Below are positions 9,727 through 18,732 of a DNA stretch of 64,000 nt, one piece after another. The DNA comes from an uncultured Anaerococcus sp. Its GTDB lineage: Bacteria; Bacillota; Clostridia; Tissierellales; Peptoniphilaceae. Numbering within the stretch: the stretch's first letter is position 1; every line of letters starts with the position of its first letter. The translations under genes were made by a program, and so were the position numbers. Under the pieces are notes generated by a model, which ran no database searches, was not told where the DNA came from, and worked only from the letters and a program-made list of their open reading frames with translations. The stretch is from assembly GCA_900551095.1 (NCBI GenBank), contig URUJ01000002.1, positions 62,001 to 126,000 on the forward strand, in the 5' to 3' direction.

Positions 9727-10606
9727 TATATTATCTTTAAGTTTGTGTCTTTTTATCTTTTCCTCATGCAAAAAAGATAAAAATGACGGAAATGCTATCG
9801 CCCTTGTTGATGGTGAGGAAATCAAAAGAGACGATTTTGACAAAGAATTAGAATTTTACTTAGCTTTCTATAGTAGAAAATATGGTGAGAACTATCTTGA
9901 CAGTAAAAATTCTAAAGGAAAAACATTTAAAGAGCTTCTTAGGGACGATTTGTTAGATTCTATGATAAAAGATCAAGTTATGCTAAATGATCTTGCTAAG
10001 AAAAAAATAGAAGTTGATGACAATACTGCTAATAAACTAAGAAGTGACATAGAAAAAAATTTAGGAGATAAAAATTCACTAAACGCAAATATGAAGGCTT
10101 TAGATATTAGTGATGGAGAATTCTCCAATGTTATTTTCAATGACTCTATAAGAAAAATACACTATGATTATTTTCTTACCCACAGTAAAATTAAAGATTC
10201 TGAAATATTAGAATACTATAAGGGTAATGAAGATCTTCATAGGATGTATAAGTACAATGTTTTAGCCTTTGCAAACAAAAATGAAGCTGAAAGTACTAGA
10301 GCTAAGATAAAAAATAGTATTGATTTCAAAAATGCTTTGAAAAATCCGGTTAGAAATTATGAGATAATAAATTCGGATTTTGTATATAAAGATGACACAA
10401 TATTAGCTAAGTCTAGAACATTTGAAAAAGATAAAGTAAGTGATATTTTTAAAATTGAAAATAAGTATATGATTTTAATGGTTAACTCTTACAATGAGAA
10501 TGAAAATGATCTTTTAATGCACACTAAAGATAAATATCTGAAAGATGCTTACAATCAGTACTTAAATAAATTAGTAAAATCTAGTAAAATTAAGGTATTT
10601 ATCTGA
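9698..10606 (+). CDS. Second SurA-N/PrsA-like lipoprotein with degenerate parvulin region
   Basis: A secreted 302-residue lipoprotein with lipobox FSSC (Cys24). The N-terminal part (VDGEEIKRDDF and the following helices) resembles the chaperone segment of PrsA/SurA. Where parvulin would lie (about 180-290) only the outline survives: the Gly-rich loop and the aromatic FGYH motif are missing, so isomerase activity is doubtful. The start is nested 29 bases inside prsA and has no strong ribosome site, suggesting coupling. Probably a diverged duplicate acting as a chaperone; substrate unknown. Confidence 0.75.
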   Translation: MKKIKKIIISILSLSLCLFIFSSCKKDKNDGNAIALVDGEEIKRDDFDKELEFYLAFYSRKYGENYLDSKNSKGKTFKELLRDDLLDSMIKDQVMLNDLAKKKIEVDDNTANKLRSDIEKNLGDKNSLNANMKALDISDGEFSNVIFNDSIRKIHYDYFLTHSKIKDSEILEYYKGNEDLHRMYKYNVLAFANKNEAESTRAKIKNSIDFKNALKNPVRNYEIINSDFVYKDDTILAKSRTFEKDKVSDIFKIENKYMILMVNSYNENENDLLMHTKDKYLKDAYNQYLNKLVKSSKIKVFI

Positions 10607-10612
10607 TAATGC

Positions 10613-10641
10613 TTGATTTTATTGAATTTGTTATGTATAAT
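10613..10641 (+). promoter_or_regulatory. hup promoter
   Basis: TTGATT (10613-10618), a 17-base spacer and a consensus TATAAT (10636-10641) sit directly after the foldase gene and about 47 bases before the HU start. With the terminator after HU, this makes HU a separate transcription unit. Confidence 0.8.
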
Positions 10642-10687
10642 CTATCTTAGAGTTAAACAGAAATTACGTTGATTTATAGGAGGAAAT

Positions 10688-10966
10688 ATGAATAAATCAG
10701 AATTATTAAATAGTATATCAGAAAAAAGTGGTCTTAAAAAAGTTGAATCTGAAAAAGCACTTAACGCATTTTTAGAAACAGTTGAAGAAGCTCTAGTTAA
10801 TGGAGATAAGGTTCAACTTGTTGGTTTTGGTACTTTCGAAGTTAGAGATAGAAAAGCTAGAGAAGGTAGAAACCCAAGAAAACCAGAAGAAGTTATTCAA
10901 ATACCTGCATCAAAAGCTCCAGTATTCAAAGCTGGTAAAACTCTTAAAGAAGCAGTTAACAAGTAA
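10688..10966 (+). CDS. hup: HU family DNA-binding protein
   Basis: Small dimeric nucleoid protein that bends DNA. The 92 residues match HU throughout: an N-terminal helical dimerisation part, then GFGTFEVRDRKAREGRNP, the start of the DNA-binding beta arm, and a C-terminal PVFKAGKTLK. AGGAGG lies just upstream of the ATG. It has its own consensus promoter and a strong terminator, consistent with high independent expression. Confidence 0.96.
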   Translation: MNKSELLNSISEKSGLKKVESEKALNAFLETVEEALVNGDKVQLVGFGTFEVRDRKAREGRNPRKPEEVIQIPASKAPVFKAGKTLKEAVNK

Positions 10967-10978
10967 AAATTATTAATT

Positions 10979-11018
10979 TTAAAACCGGTCCTCGAAATAA
11001 AGAACCGGTTTTTTTTAT
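10979..11018. terminator. Bidirectional terminator between hup and rqcH
   Basis: AAAACCGGT (10981-10989) pairs with ACCGGTTTT (11004-11012), followed by a T run on the plus strand. The reverse strand also has A/T-rich flanks, so it can serve the convergent rqcH, whose coding region ends at 11018. Confidence 0.85.
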
Positions 11019-12760
11019 TATAATTTTTTTAAATTTAAGTCTACGTTTTGATCTAAATTCACAGTAATGGTTGAGAAGTTTACATAATAGACCATCCCAT
11101 CTTTTGCACCTTTTGCTTTATTAACGTTCTTTTTTTCTGTATAATCTACATCAACTTTATTAGCACTAGCAAGTGATGAATTTAAAGCGGCAAGATAAGC
11201 TGCTTTTTTAATATCTTCATCGAATATTTTATCAGTTTTTAAAATGACGTGACTTCCTGGACTATCTTTAACATGAAACCAAAGATCTTCTTTTCTAGCC
11301 ACTTTGAGTGTGATATAATCATTTTGTTTCGAATTTTTTCCGACATATATATCAGAACCATTTTCAGTCTTATAGTGGAAAGGTCTAGATGGTTTAGATT
11401 TTTTCTTATTTCTACCTTTTTTCTTGATAAGTTTATTATCTACCATTTCCTCTCTAATTTCTTCTAAGTCTGAAATAGAATTTGATCTATTAACAAAATC
11501 TTCTAATTGATTTAAATAAGATAATAAATTTTCTTGTTTAGGTAAATCATTTTTTGCATAAACTATAGCTGCTTTAATTTTTTTAGCTCTATTGTAATAT
11601 TCGTCGATATTTTTCCAAGGTGTTTTCATTGGATTTAAGCTAATTTTAATTAGATTATTGTCATTATAAAAATCTTCTAGTTCAATTTCTTTTGATTTAC
11701 CATCTATTCTATACAGATTTGCGGCCAATAAATCAGCTTTTTTTTTTGAATTTTCTGCTTGAGCTTCTTTTGATATATTATTATTTAAAATTTTAATTTT
11801 TTTATTTACAGATTTTTTATGACTATTAATTTTTTTTATCAAACTTGATTTCATCTGATCTAGTCTGTCATTAGATTTATTAACAGAATAAAAATTGTCA
11901 ATAGCTTCACTCATCAATTCATATTTACTTTCTGTAAAATTTAAATGAGTGAGTCTAAGAGTATGATATTCTTTTATTTTTCTCTCATCTCTATAAGTGT
12001 AAGACTCTAGCTTATTTTCTACAATATCATCTCTTAATTTATATAATATTTTATTTAATTCTTCCTTATCTGACTCGCTAACTAAACCCCAATTAAGTCT
12101 GGGATCAATATTTGCTCTATGGATAAGCTCCTTGCCAACAATTGGAGAAAAGCCTTCATAGTAGGTATAGAAAATTTTATAAGGTTCAAATCCATCAGGA
12201 ATTTTTGAACTAATGGCGAATATATCTTCACTAAAATTATTCTCACTTATATCGATTTTATCGCTTTTTATTCTCTCATATGCTAGAGATGGGAAAATTT
12301 GCCTAACTGATGACATCTGATCGTTTACTCTTTTTATTGCATCGATAATTTTATAAGTATCATCTGTGAGAATAATATTTGAATGTCTACCCATAATCTC
12401 TATTATGAGCTTTTTACTAGTATCAAAACCCATTTCATCAATAGACGCTATAGAAATTTCAATCACTCTATCCAAACCATATTGTTTAATATCTATAATT
12501 TTTCCTTGACCTATATGTTTTCTCAGCACCATACAAAAATTATCTGGTTTTTCGGGGTTTTCATATTTTTTCTCTGTTAAATTTATTCTAGCTTCATTGT
12601 TGTTTGCACTTAAAAATAATTTATATGATATCCCCATTGAATATATATTTAAAACTAGGTCATTTTTTGAAGGTTGAGATATTTTTTGAATTTTCCCTCC
12701 AAGTGTTTTTTTTCTTAATTCATTAACTATTTTTCTTGTTACTATTCCATCAAAACTCAT
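11018..12760 (-). CDS. rqcH: RqcH (Rqc2/NEMF/NFACT family), ribosome quality control
   Basis: Binds stalled 50S-peptidyl-tRNA complexes and recruits tRNA-Ala to add C-terminal alanine tails that mark nascent chains for degradation. The 580-residue protein has the NFACT-N domain with the Asp97-Arg98 pair (GLDR) at the same numbers as the functionally required pair in B. subtilis RqcH. A central HhH/coiled-coil region (about 290-440) and a C-terminal NFACT-R domain with LWFHVKDSPGSHVIL follow. Older annotations call it a fibronectin-binding protein. GAGGTGAA precedes the ATG. YlmH, another RQC factor, is encoded at 51411. Confidence 0.93.
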   Translation of the reverse strand: MSFDGIVTRKIVNELRKKTLGGKIQKISQPSKNDLVLNIYSMGISYKLFLSANNNEARINLTEKKYENPEKPDNFCMVLRKHIGQGKIIDIKQYGLDRVIEISIASIDEMGFDTSKKLIIEIMGRHSNIILTDDTYKIIDAIKRVNDQMSSVRQIFPSLAYERIKSDKIDISENNFSEDIFAISSKIPDGFEPYKIFYTYYEGFSPIVGKELIHRANIDPRLNWGLVSESDKEELNKILYKLRDDIVENKLESYTYRDERKIKEYHTLRLTHLNFTESKYELMSEAIDNFYSVNKSNDRLDQMKSSLIKKINSHKKSVNKKIKILNNNISKEAQAENSKKKADLLAANLYRIDGKSKEIELEDFYNDNNLIKISLNPMKTPWKNIDEYYNRAKKIKAAIVYAKNDLPKQENLLSYLNQLEDFVNRSNSISDLEEIREEMVDNKLIKKKGRNKKKSKPSRPFHYKTENGSDIYVGKNSKQNDYITLKVARKEDLWFHVKDSPGSHVILKTDKIFDEDIKKAAYLAALNSSLASANKVDVDYTEKKNVNKAKGAKDGMVYYVNFSTITVNLDQNVDLNLKKL

Positions 12761-12776
12761 AATTCACCTCATACTT

Positions 12777-12782
12777 ATTATA
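12777..12782 (-). promoter_or_regulatory. Putative -10 element for rqcH
   Basis: A minus-strand TATAAT lies about 17 bases upstream of the rqcH start codon. No good -35 hexamer is visible at the usual spacing, and the implied leader is very short, holding little beyond the GAGGTGA ribosome site. The gmk side of this 90-base divergent region has only a poor match (TATAAA near 12820). Confidence 0.35.
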
Positions 12783-12853
12783 CTCTTTGCCAGATTACAT
12801 GACACTTGCAGTTAAAACATATAAAAGTAAAATGATTAAGATAAGGGGGCGTG

Positions 12854-13453
12854 ATGAAGAAGGGATTTTTATTAGTTATATCAGGACCGTCAGGAGTTGG
12901 AAAAGGAACTGTTCTTCATGATCTAATGAATACTCAAACAAATTTAGTGTATTCTGTGTCAGCAACTACAAGAAAAAAGAGAGATGGGGAGATAGAAGGA
13001 GTTAGCTATTTTTATCTAAACCACGATGAATTTGAAAAAATGATTGCTGATGGTAAATTCCTCGAATATGCTAGGGTGCATAATAATTATTATGGAACAC
13101 CTAAAGAATTTGTAGAAAAAAAGATTAACGAAGGCAAGATCGTAATATTAGAAATAGATGTACAAGGAGCCCTTAATATCAAGCAAAATACTGATAATGG
13201 AGTCTTTATTTTTTTAGCACCTCCTAGTCTAAAAGAATTAGAGAAAAGAATTGTAGGACGTGGTACTGAGACTGACGAAGATATTAAAATTAGAATGCAT
13301 AATGCAAAAAAAGAGCTAGAATATATCAAAGATTACGATTATTTAGTTGTAAATGATCACCTAAACTCAGCTATAACTTCTGTAAATGAGATAATAAATG
13401 CAGAAAAGCATAAAGTTTTTAGGGAAGAAAATATTGAATTTGAGGAGGATTAA
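12854..13453 (+). CDS. gmk: Guanylate kinase
   Basis: Phosphorylates GMP to GDP. The P-loop GPSGVGKGT is at residues 11-19, with the GMP-binding SATTRKKRDGE and YFYL segments following. I choose the ATG at 12854 over the GTG at 12851, since AAGGGGG (12843-12849) would sit too close to the GTG. That gives 199 residues. The stop overlaps the rpoZ start by one base (TAATG). gmk-rpoZ-coaBC-priA is a classic Firmicute order. Confidence 0.96.
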   Translation: MKKGFLLVISGPSGVGKGTVLHDLMNTQTNLVYSVSATTRKKRDGEIEGVSYFYLNHDEFEKMIADGKFLEYARVHNNYYGTPKEFVEKKINEGKIVILEIDVQGALNIKQNTDNGVFIFLAPPSLKELEKRIVGRGTETDEDIKIRMHNAKKELEYIKDYDYLVVNDHLNSAITSVNEIINAEKHKVFREENIEFEED

Positions 13454-13641
13454 TGAAAAATCCATCATTTAAAACATTATCTGAAGTAAGTCCAAGTAGA
13501 TATGAAATATGTATGATGTGCGCTAAAAGAGCAAGAAGGATTGTAAATGGCTCTGCACCTCTAACAAAAGAAGTAGAAGCAAAACCAGTTACACAAGCCT
13601 TACATGAGATTATTGAAGGCAAAGTTAATAAAAAACAGTAG
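13453..13641 (+). CDS. rpoZ: RNA polymerase omega subunit
   Basis: Small subunit that helps assemble RNA polymerase and bind the beta-prime subunit. The 62 residues include RYEICMMCAKRARRI near 17-31 and the conserved C-terminal helix ALHEIIEGK. GAGGAGG in the end of gmk is its ribosome site. Position between gmk and coaBC supports the call. Confidence 0.93.
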   Translation: MKNPSFKTLSEVSPSRYEICMMCAKRARRIVNGSAPLTKEVEAKPVTQALHEIIEGKVNKKQ

Positions 13642-13642
13642 T

Positions 13643-14815
13643 ATGCTTAAAAATAAGAATATATTATTAGGTATAAGTGGAGGAATAGCAGCATATAAAG
13701 TTCTTGATTTATGCTCACGACTAAAAAAACAAGGAGCAAACCTTAAAATAATAATGACTAAAGCTGCTACAGAATTTATTAGCCCCTTAAGTTTTGAAAC
13801 TATGGGAAAATGTGTGGTTTACACAGATTTATTTGTAGGCCACCACGAAGAAGTTCATCATATAGAGCTTGGTAAATGGGCAGATGTGATGTTAATTGCG
13901 CCAGCAAGTGCTAATACAATTGCAAAAATGTCTTATGGAATAGCAGATAATTTTCTTTTATCTACTTACCTTGCTTGTGATAAAGATGTTATCATCGCTC
14001 CATCAATGAATACGAACATGCTAAAATCTAAAGCCACTCAAAGGAATTTAGAAATTCTAAAAAATGATAAGGTTAAAATCATAAATCCAGAACCTGGTCT
14101 TTTAGCTTGTAATACTATTGGTGATGGCAGACTCGCTGAGCCAGAAGATATAATAGATTTTTTAGAAGACTATTTTACTAAAAAAGATTTGCTTGGCAAA
14201 AAAGTAATAATTACTGCAGGTCCTACTGTTGAGCCTATTGACTTTGTACGTTACATATCAAATAATTCTAGTGGTAAGATGGGCTATAACATTGCTAATG
14301 AGGCAAAAAAACGTGGTGCTGAAGTTATTTTAATTTCTGGTCCTGTTAACCCACTTAAAATAGACGGAATTAGAAGAATTCAAATAAAAACAAATTCTGA
14401 AATGAAAGAAGCCATCTCTAGAGAATTTAAAGATGCGGATGCATTAATTATGTCTGCTGCACCAGTTGACTATAAAGTAAAAGAAGCCAGCGATAAAAAA
14501 ATAAAGAAAAATGGATCGAATTTAAATTTAGAATTAATAGAAAATATTGATATCATAAAGTATTTTGGTTTTATAAAGAAAAACCAAATGATTATAGGAT
14601 TCGCAGCAGAGACAGATGATTTAATAAAAAACGCTAGAGAAAAATTAACTAAGAAAAATCTAGATTATATTATTGCAAATGATCTCACTAAGTGGGGGGC
14701 AGGTTTTGATGTTGAAACGAATATAGCATCAATTATTTCAAAAGATGACATCGTTAATTTAGAAATCATGCCAAAAAGCGAGCTTGCCAATAAAATACTA
14801 GACCTTTTAAGGTGA
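13643..14815 (+). CDS. coaBC: Bifunctional phosphopantothenoylcysteine decarboxylase/synthetase
   Basis: Carries out two steps of coenzyme A synthesis. The N-terminal CoaC flavoprotein domain (about 1-180) has GISGGIAAYK, catalytic His73 in HIELGKWAD and the PSMNTNM clamp at 120-126, with the redox Cys156 in LLACNTIGDGRLAEP. The CoaB domain (about 183-390) has GPTVEPIDFVRYISN and AAPVDYKV. I place the start at 13643, two bases after the rpoZ stop, because residues from the earlier in-frame ATG (13604) lie inside rpoZ and do not fit the family. No strong ribosome site is seen. Confidence 0.94.
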   Translation: MLKNKNILLGISGGIAAYKVLDLCSRLKKQGANLKIIMTKAATEFISPLSFETMGKCVVYTDLFVGHHEEVHHIELGKWADVMLIAPASANTIAKMSYGIADNFLLSTYLACDKDVIIAPSMNTNMLKSKATQRNLEILKNDKVKIINPEPGLLACNTIGDGRLAEPEDIIDFLEDYFTKKDLLGKKVIITAGPTVEPIDFVRYISNNSSGKMGYNIANEAKKRGAEVILISGPVNPLKIDGIRRIQIKTNSEMKEAISREFKDADALIMSAAPVDYKVKEASDKKIKKNGSNLNLELIENIDIIKYFGFIKKNQMIIGFAAETDDLIKNAREKLTKKNLDYIIANDLTKWGAGFDVETNIASIISKDDIVNLEIMPKSELANKILDLLR

Positions 14816-14819
14816 TAAT

Positions 14820-17186
14820 TTGTACGCAAAAGTTATAATTGATAGCAAAAGTCGATTCTTAAATAGACCCTTTACCTATCATATTCCAGAAAAACTAAAT
14901 AATAAATTACAAAGAGCAATGAGAGTTCTAGTTCCTTTTGGAAGGGGAAATAAAACTAGCGTTGCTTTTGTTTATGAAATCACTGAAAATTGTACCAGTG
15001 ATTATGAAATTAAAGATATTTTTTCTATAATTGACGATACTAAATTAGTAAGCGACGAGCTTTTAGAACTAGCGTTTTTTATGTCAAAAGAATATCTCTC
15101 GCCAATCCAACTTGCTCTTAAGCAAGTTCTACCACCAACGAATATAGATAAAATAAGCACTTTTTATTTGTCAAAATCTCAAAGAAGTGATGAAATGCTT
15201 GATTATTTAAAAATCAAAAGAACCAAGGAAGAAATTTTAAAAAAATATCCAGATTCTTTAGATAGACTTAACTCTCTGATAGAAAATGATGATGTTAAAG
15301 TATTATATGAGGCAAATGATAAGATGAAAATCTCATATGATACTTATATAAAACTTAAAGATTCTAATATTAAGCTTCCAAAAAATGCCGTTAAGCAGAA
15401 AAAAATAATTCAGTATCTAGAAATAAATGGAGTTACTAAACAAAGCCTCCTACTTAAAAAAACTTCATCATCTTTATCTTCATTAAAATCTCTCGTTGAA
15501 AAAGACATGGTTGAAGAAATCCAAAAAGAATCTAATAAGGAAATTAAATTGGATTTTAATAACTATGATAAGCACATTTTAAATGAAGAACAAAACAAAG
15601 CTTTTAGTGAAATTTTAGCTAAACCTATTGGTCAGTTTCTTCTATTTGGTGTAACTGGCTCAGGAAAGACAGAAATATTTTTACAATTGGTTGAGGAAGT
15701 AATTAAAGAGGGTAAGGAAGCTATAATTCTTGTACCAGAAATCTCTTTGACTCCTCAAACTATAGAGAGATTTGCAGGAAGATTTAATGAAAAAATAGCA
15801 ATTATTCATTCTAGGCTTACTCCCAAGGAAAAATTTAACCAATGGATGATGATAAAAAATGAGGAAGTCAAAATTGCGATAGGAGCAAGATCTGCAATTT
15901 TTGCACCTTTTAAAAATTTAGGTGCAATAATTATTGATGAAGAACATGATAACTCTTATGTATCATCCAAAGATCCTAAATATCACACTCGTGAAATTGC
16001 CAAATTTAGAGCAAATTATCACTCTTGTAATCTAATTATGGCATCAGCTACACCATCAATAGAGACAATGAAAGATGTTAAAGATGATAAATTAGGCCTA
16101 TTACATTTAAGCAGTAGAATTAATAAAAATATGCCAGATATAGACATAATTGACATGAGAGAAGAATTAAAGAACTCAAATTATTCTATGCTTTCAATGA
16201 AACTTCAAGAAGAAATTAGAAAAAATATTGAAAATAGAGAACAGACTATTTTATTTTTAAATAAAATCGGACATGATTCTTTTACGTTTTGTAGGGCTTG
16301 TGGTTATGTTGTAAAATGTGAAGCATGCGATGTCGCAATGACCTATCATAAAAATGTAAACAAATTAGTTTGCCATTACTGTGGAAGAACTAAAAAGCAG
16401 GTTAAAGTATGTCCAAACTGCCACTCAAAAAAGATTAAAGAATTTGGAGCAGGTACAGAAAAGCTTGAGGAGGAAGTAAGACAACTTTTCCCAGATGCAA
16501 ATATATATAGAATGGATTCGATGGTTGCTACAAATAAGGCAAAATATAACAATATGTATAAGTCTATGAAGTCCGGGAAAATCGATATATTGATTGGGAC
16601 TCAAATGATAGCCAAGGGACTAGATTTTGAAAATGTGACCTTGGTGGGCATTGTCTCTGCAGATTTATCTTTAAATGTCGGTGATTTTTCGGCTCAAGAA
16701 ACCAGCTTTCAGCTTCTCACCCAGGTAGCAGGTAGGGCAGGTAGAGCAAATAAAGCTGGCAGAGCTATAATTCAAACCTATAAACCAGAGAATTTTGTTA
16801 TTCAAGCTGTAAAGTCAAATGATTATCAGAGTTTCTTTGATAATGAACTTAAAATTAGAGAGGCTTTTTCCTATCCACCATTTATAAATATAGTAACTAT
16901 AAAAATATTAAATGAAGATAGGGTGAAAACAATAGATATTTCCAAGGAATTTACTGACGAATTGAAAAATTTACTAAAAGTATATCTAGATATAGAAATT
17001 ATAGGGCCAAATCCCTGTAAAATATCAAGAATAAATAATAAATACAGGTATAATATTCTAATAAAGGTGGGTAATAAAAACCTTGATTTATGTCGTGATG
17101 TTATAGCTAGGATTAGAAATGCTTTAATAAAAAAATATAAAGATACTTCATTTATTGTAGCAATTAATCCGGTAAATATTAATTAA
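14820..17186 (+). CDS. priA: Primosomal protein N' (replication restart helicase PriA)
   Basis: Recognises stalled forks and reloads the replisome. The 788 residues comprise an N-terminal DNA-binding domain, Walker A GVTGSGKTE near 277, a DEEH box near 373, and a zinc region from about 491 with paired Cys (CRACGY, CEAC, CHYC, CPNC), then the C-terminal helicase lobe with RAGRA. The start is TTG, with AAGGTGA seven bases upstream; no ATG fits. It follows coaBC by four bases. Confidence 0.96.
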   Translation: MYAKVIIDSKSRFLNRPFTYHIPEKLNNKLQRAMRVLVPFGRGNKTSVAFVYEITENCTSDYEIKDIFSIIDDTKLVSDELLELAFFMSKEYLSPIQLALKQVLPPTNIDKISTFYLSKSQRSDEMLDYLKIKRTKEEILKKYPDSLDRLNSLIENDDVKVLYEANDKMKISYDTYIKLKDSNIKLPKNAVKQKKIIQYLEINGVTKQSLLLKKTSSSLSSLKSLVEKDMVEEIQKESNKEIKLDFNNYDKHILNEEQNKAFSEILAKPIGQFLLFGVTGSGKTEIFLQLVEEVIKEGKEAIILVPEISLTPQTIERFAGRFNEKIAIIHSRLTPKEKFNQWMMIKNEEVKIAIGARSAIFAPFKNLGAIIIDEEHDNSYVSSKDPKYHTREIAKFRANYHSCNLIMASATPSIETMKDVKDDKLGLLHLSSRINKNMPDIDIIDMREELKNSNYSMLSMKLQEEIRKNIENREQTILFLNKIGHDSFTFCRACGYVVKCEACDVAMTYHKNVNKLVCHYCGRTKKQVKVCPNCHSKKIKEFGAGTEKLEEEVRQLFPDANIYRMDSMVATNKAKYNNMYKSMKSGKIDILIGTQMIAKGLDFENVTLVGIVSADLSLNVGDFSAQETSFQLLTQVAGRAGRANKAGRAIIQTYKPENFVIQAVKSNDYQSFFDNELKIREAFSYPPFINIVTIKILNEDRVKTIDISKEFTDELKNLLKVYLDIEIIGPNPCKISRINNKYRYNILIKVGNKNLDLCRDVIARIRNALIKKYKDTSFIVAINPVNIN

Positions 17187-17195
17187 GGAGTTGAT

Positions 17196-18602
17196 ATGTT
17201 TAATTTTTTTAAAAGAAAAAAGAAAAAAGATGAAGAAGCTGAAAAAAAAGAGGTCATAAAAGATACTGAGCAAGATTTAGAAAATAATAATAATAACGAT
17301 GCCTCAAATAATGATGACAAAAGTAATGAAGAATTTAATAAGTTTAATGAAGCAAACGAAAACAACAAATTCAATGAAGAAGTAGAAAAAGAGCCTGAAT
17401 CAAAACTTGATACAGAAGTTGAAAAAGTTATAAAAGTTTCTGAAGATGAAAATGAGGAAGAAAAATCTAGTAAACTTAAATCTGGAAGATTTATTGACTT
17501 AACAAAAACTGAAAATACGGAAAAAAAAACTCTAAATATTGATCAAGAAGATGAAAAGCTTCAAGAAGAACAAATAGAAAAAAAAACAGTTCTAGACAAG
17601 GAAGTTTCATCAGTTGAAGTAAGTCTAGATGATAAGCAAGATTCAAAGACAGAGGAAGCGAAAGAAGAAGAATCTTCTAATGAAAAAGAATCATTTTTTG
17701 ATAAACTTAAAAAAGGTTTAACTAAAACCAGAGATAACTTTACTTCTAGCCTAACAAATCTTTTTACAAGAAATGTTAAAATTGATGATGACTTATATGA
17801 CGAACTTGAGGAAATATTAATATCCGCTGATATAGGAATGAGTTCAACAATAGAAATTGTTGATGAATTAAGAGGAGAAATAAAAAAACAATCTATAAAA
17901 GAATCTGATAAAATTTATCCTGTTTTGAAAAAAATTATGATGGAAAAACTAGATGAGAAAAATCTAGAAAATGAAATCAAATTTGAAAAAGGAAAACTTA
18001 CAGTAATTTTAGTAATAGGTGTTAATGGAGTTGGTAAGACCACAACAATTGGCAAGCTTGCAAATAACTTCAAAAATGAGGGAAAAAGTGTAATGCTTGC
18101 TGCAGCTGACACATTTAGAGCAGCTGCTATAGAGCAGTTACAAGAATGGTCAGATAGGGCTGATGTAGAATTAATTACCCACAAAGAAGGCGCTGATCCT
18201 TCTGCTGTTATATTTGATGCAATAAAATCTGCGCGTAGTAAAAATATTGACGTACTAATTTGTGATACTGCTGGAAGACTGCACAATAAAAAGAATCTTA
18301 TGCAAGAACTTGATAAGATAAATAGAACTATAGATACCCATGCAGTAAATTCAAATAGGGAAAATTTATTAGTTCTAGATGCAACAACAGGACAAAATGC
18401 AGTAAGTCAGTTGAAGGAATTTAAAAATGTTACTGACATCACAGGCCTAATATTGACAAAACTTGATGGAACTGCTAAAGGTGGAGTTATATTTCCACTA
18501 CAGGTTGAAGTTGAAGTGCCAGTAAAATATATAGGTGTCGGTGAAGGTATTGATCATTTGCAAAAATTCGATTCAAAAACTTTTGTAGATGCGATATTTT
18601 AA
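17196..18602 (+). CDS. ftsY: Signal recognition particle receptor FtsY
   Basis: GTPase that docks SRP-ribosome complexes at the membrane. A long, Glu/Lys/Asp/Asn-rich region (about residues 1-160) precedes the NG domain and probably mediates membrane contact. The NG domain has GVNGVGKTTT near 275, DTFRAAAIEQL, DTAGRLHNK and TKLDGTAKGG. Length is 468 against about 330 in B. subtilis, the excess being the acidic stretch. AAGGAG lies 6 bases before the ATG. Here it follows priA, not ffh. Confidence 0.96.
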   Translation: MFNFFKRKKKKDEEAEKKEVIKDTEQDLENNNNNDASNNDDKSNEEFNKFNEANENNKFNEEVEKEPESKLDTEVEKVIKVSEDENEEEKSSKLKSGRFIDLTKTENTEKKTLNIDQEDEKLQEEQIEKKTVLDKEVSSVEVSLDDKQDSKTEEAKEEESSNEKESFFDKLKKGLTKTRDNFTSSLTNLFTRNVKIDDDLYDELEEILISADIGMSSTIEIVDELRGEIKKQSIKESDKIYPVLKKIMMEKLDEKNLENEIKFEKGKLTVILVIGVNGVGKTTTIGKLANNFKNEGKSVMLAAADTFRAAAIEQLQEWSDRADVELITHKEGADPSAVIFDAIKSARSKNIDVLICDTAGRLHNKKNLMQELDKINRTIDTHAVNSNRENLLVLDATTGQNAVSQLKEFKNVTDITGLILTKLDGTAKGGVIFPLQVEVEVPVKYIGVGEGIDHLQKFDSKTFVDAIF

Positions 18603-18604
18603 TG

Positions 18605-18632
18605 TTGAAATCTAGGTTTTAGGTGGTATACT
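18605..18632 (+). promoter_or_regulatory. rpsB-tsf promoter
   Basis: TTGAAA (18605-18610) and TATACT (18627-18632) are 16 bases apart, with an extended TGG before the -10. It begins right after the ftsY stop. Predicted transcription begins near 18639, giving a leader of about 95 bases. Confidence 0.75.
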
Positions 18633-18638
18633 AAATAG

Positions 18639-18732
18639 GTACTACAACAATCACACTCAAGGATGGATATTACGTTGCCAACTATGGTTTAATATCCAGA
18701 TGAGATGAGTGGAAGAAAAAACGGAGGTAATT
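18639..18732 (+). promoter_or_regulatory. Structured rpsB leader RNA (probable S2 autoregulatory leader)
   Basis: The leader can fold into a closing stem CACTCA (18654-18659) with TGAGTG (18706-18711), and an inner stem GGATATTA (18665-18672) with TAATATCC (18690-18697), inside which CCA (18678-18680) and TGG (18685-18687) can pair. Ribosomal protein S2 leaders that repress translation of rpsB-tsf are known in several phyla. Whether this belongs to a described family I cannot test. The strong AACGGAGGT ribosome site follows the fold. Confidence 0.6.

Noticed and set aside
17915..18286. 123-codon open frame antisense to ftsY
   Set aside because: Opposite the conserved FtsY G domain; no start signals.
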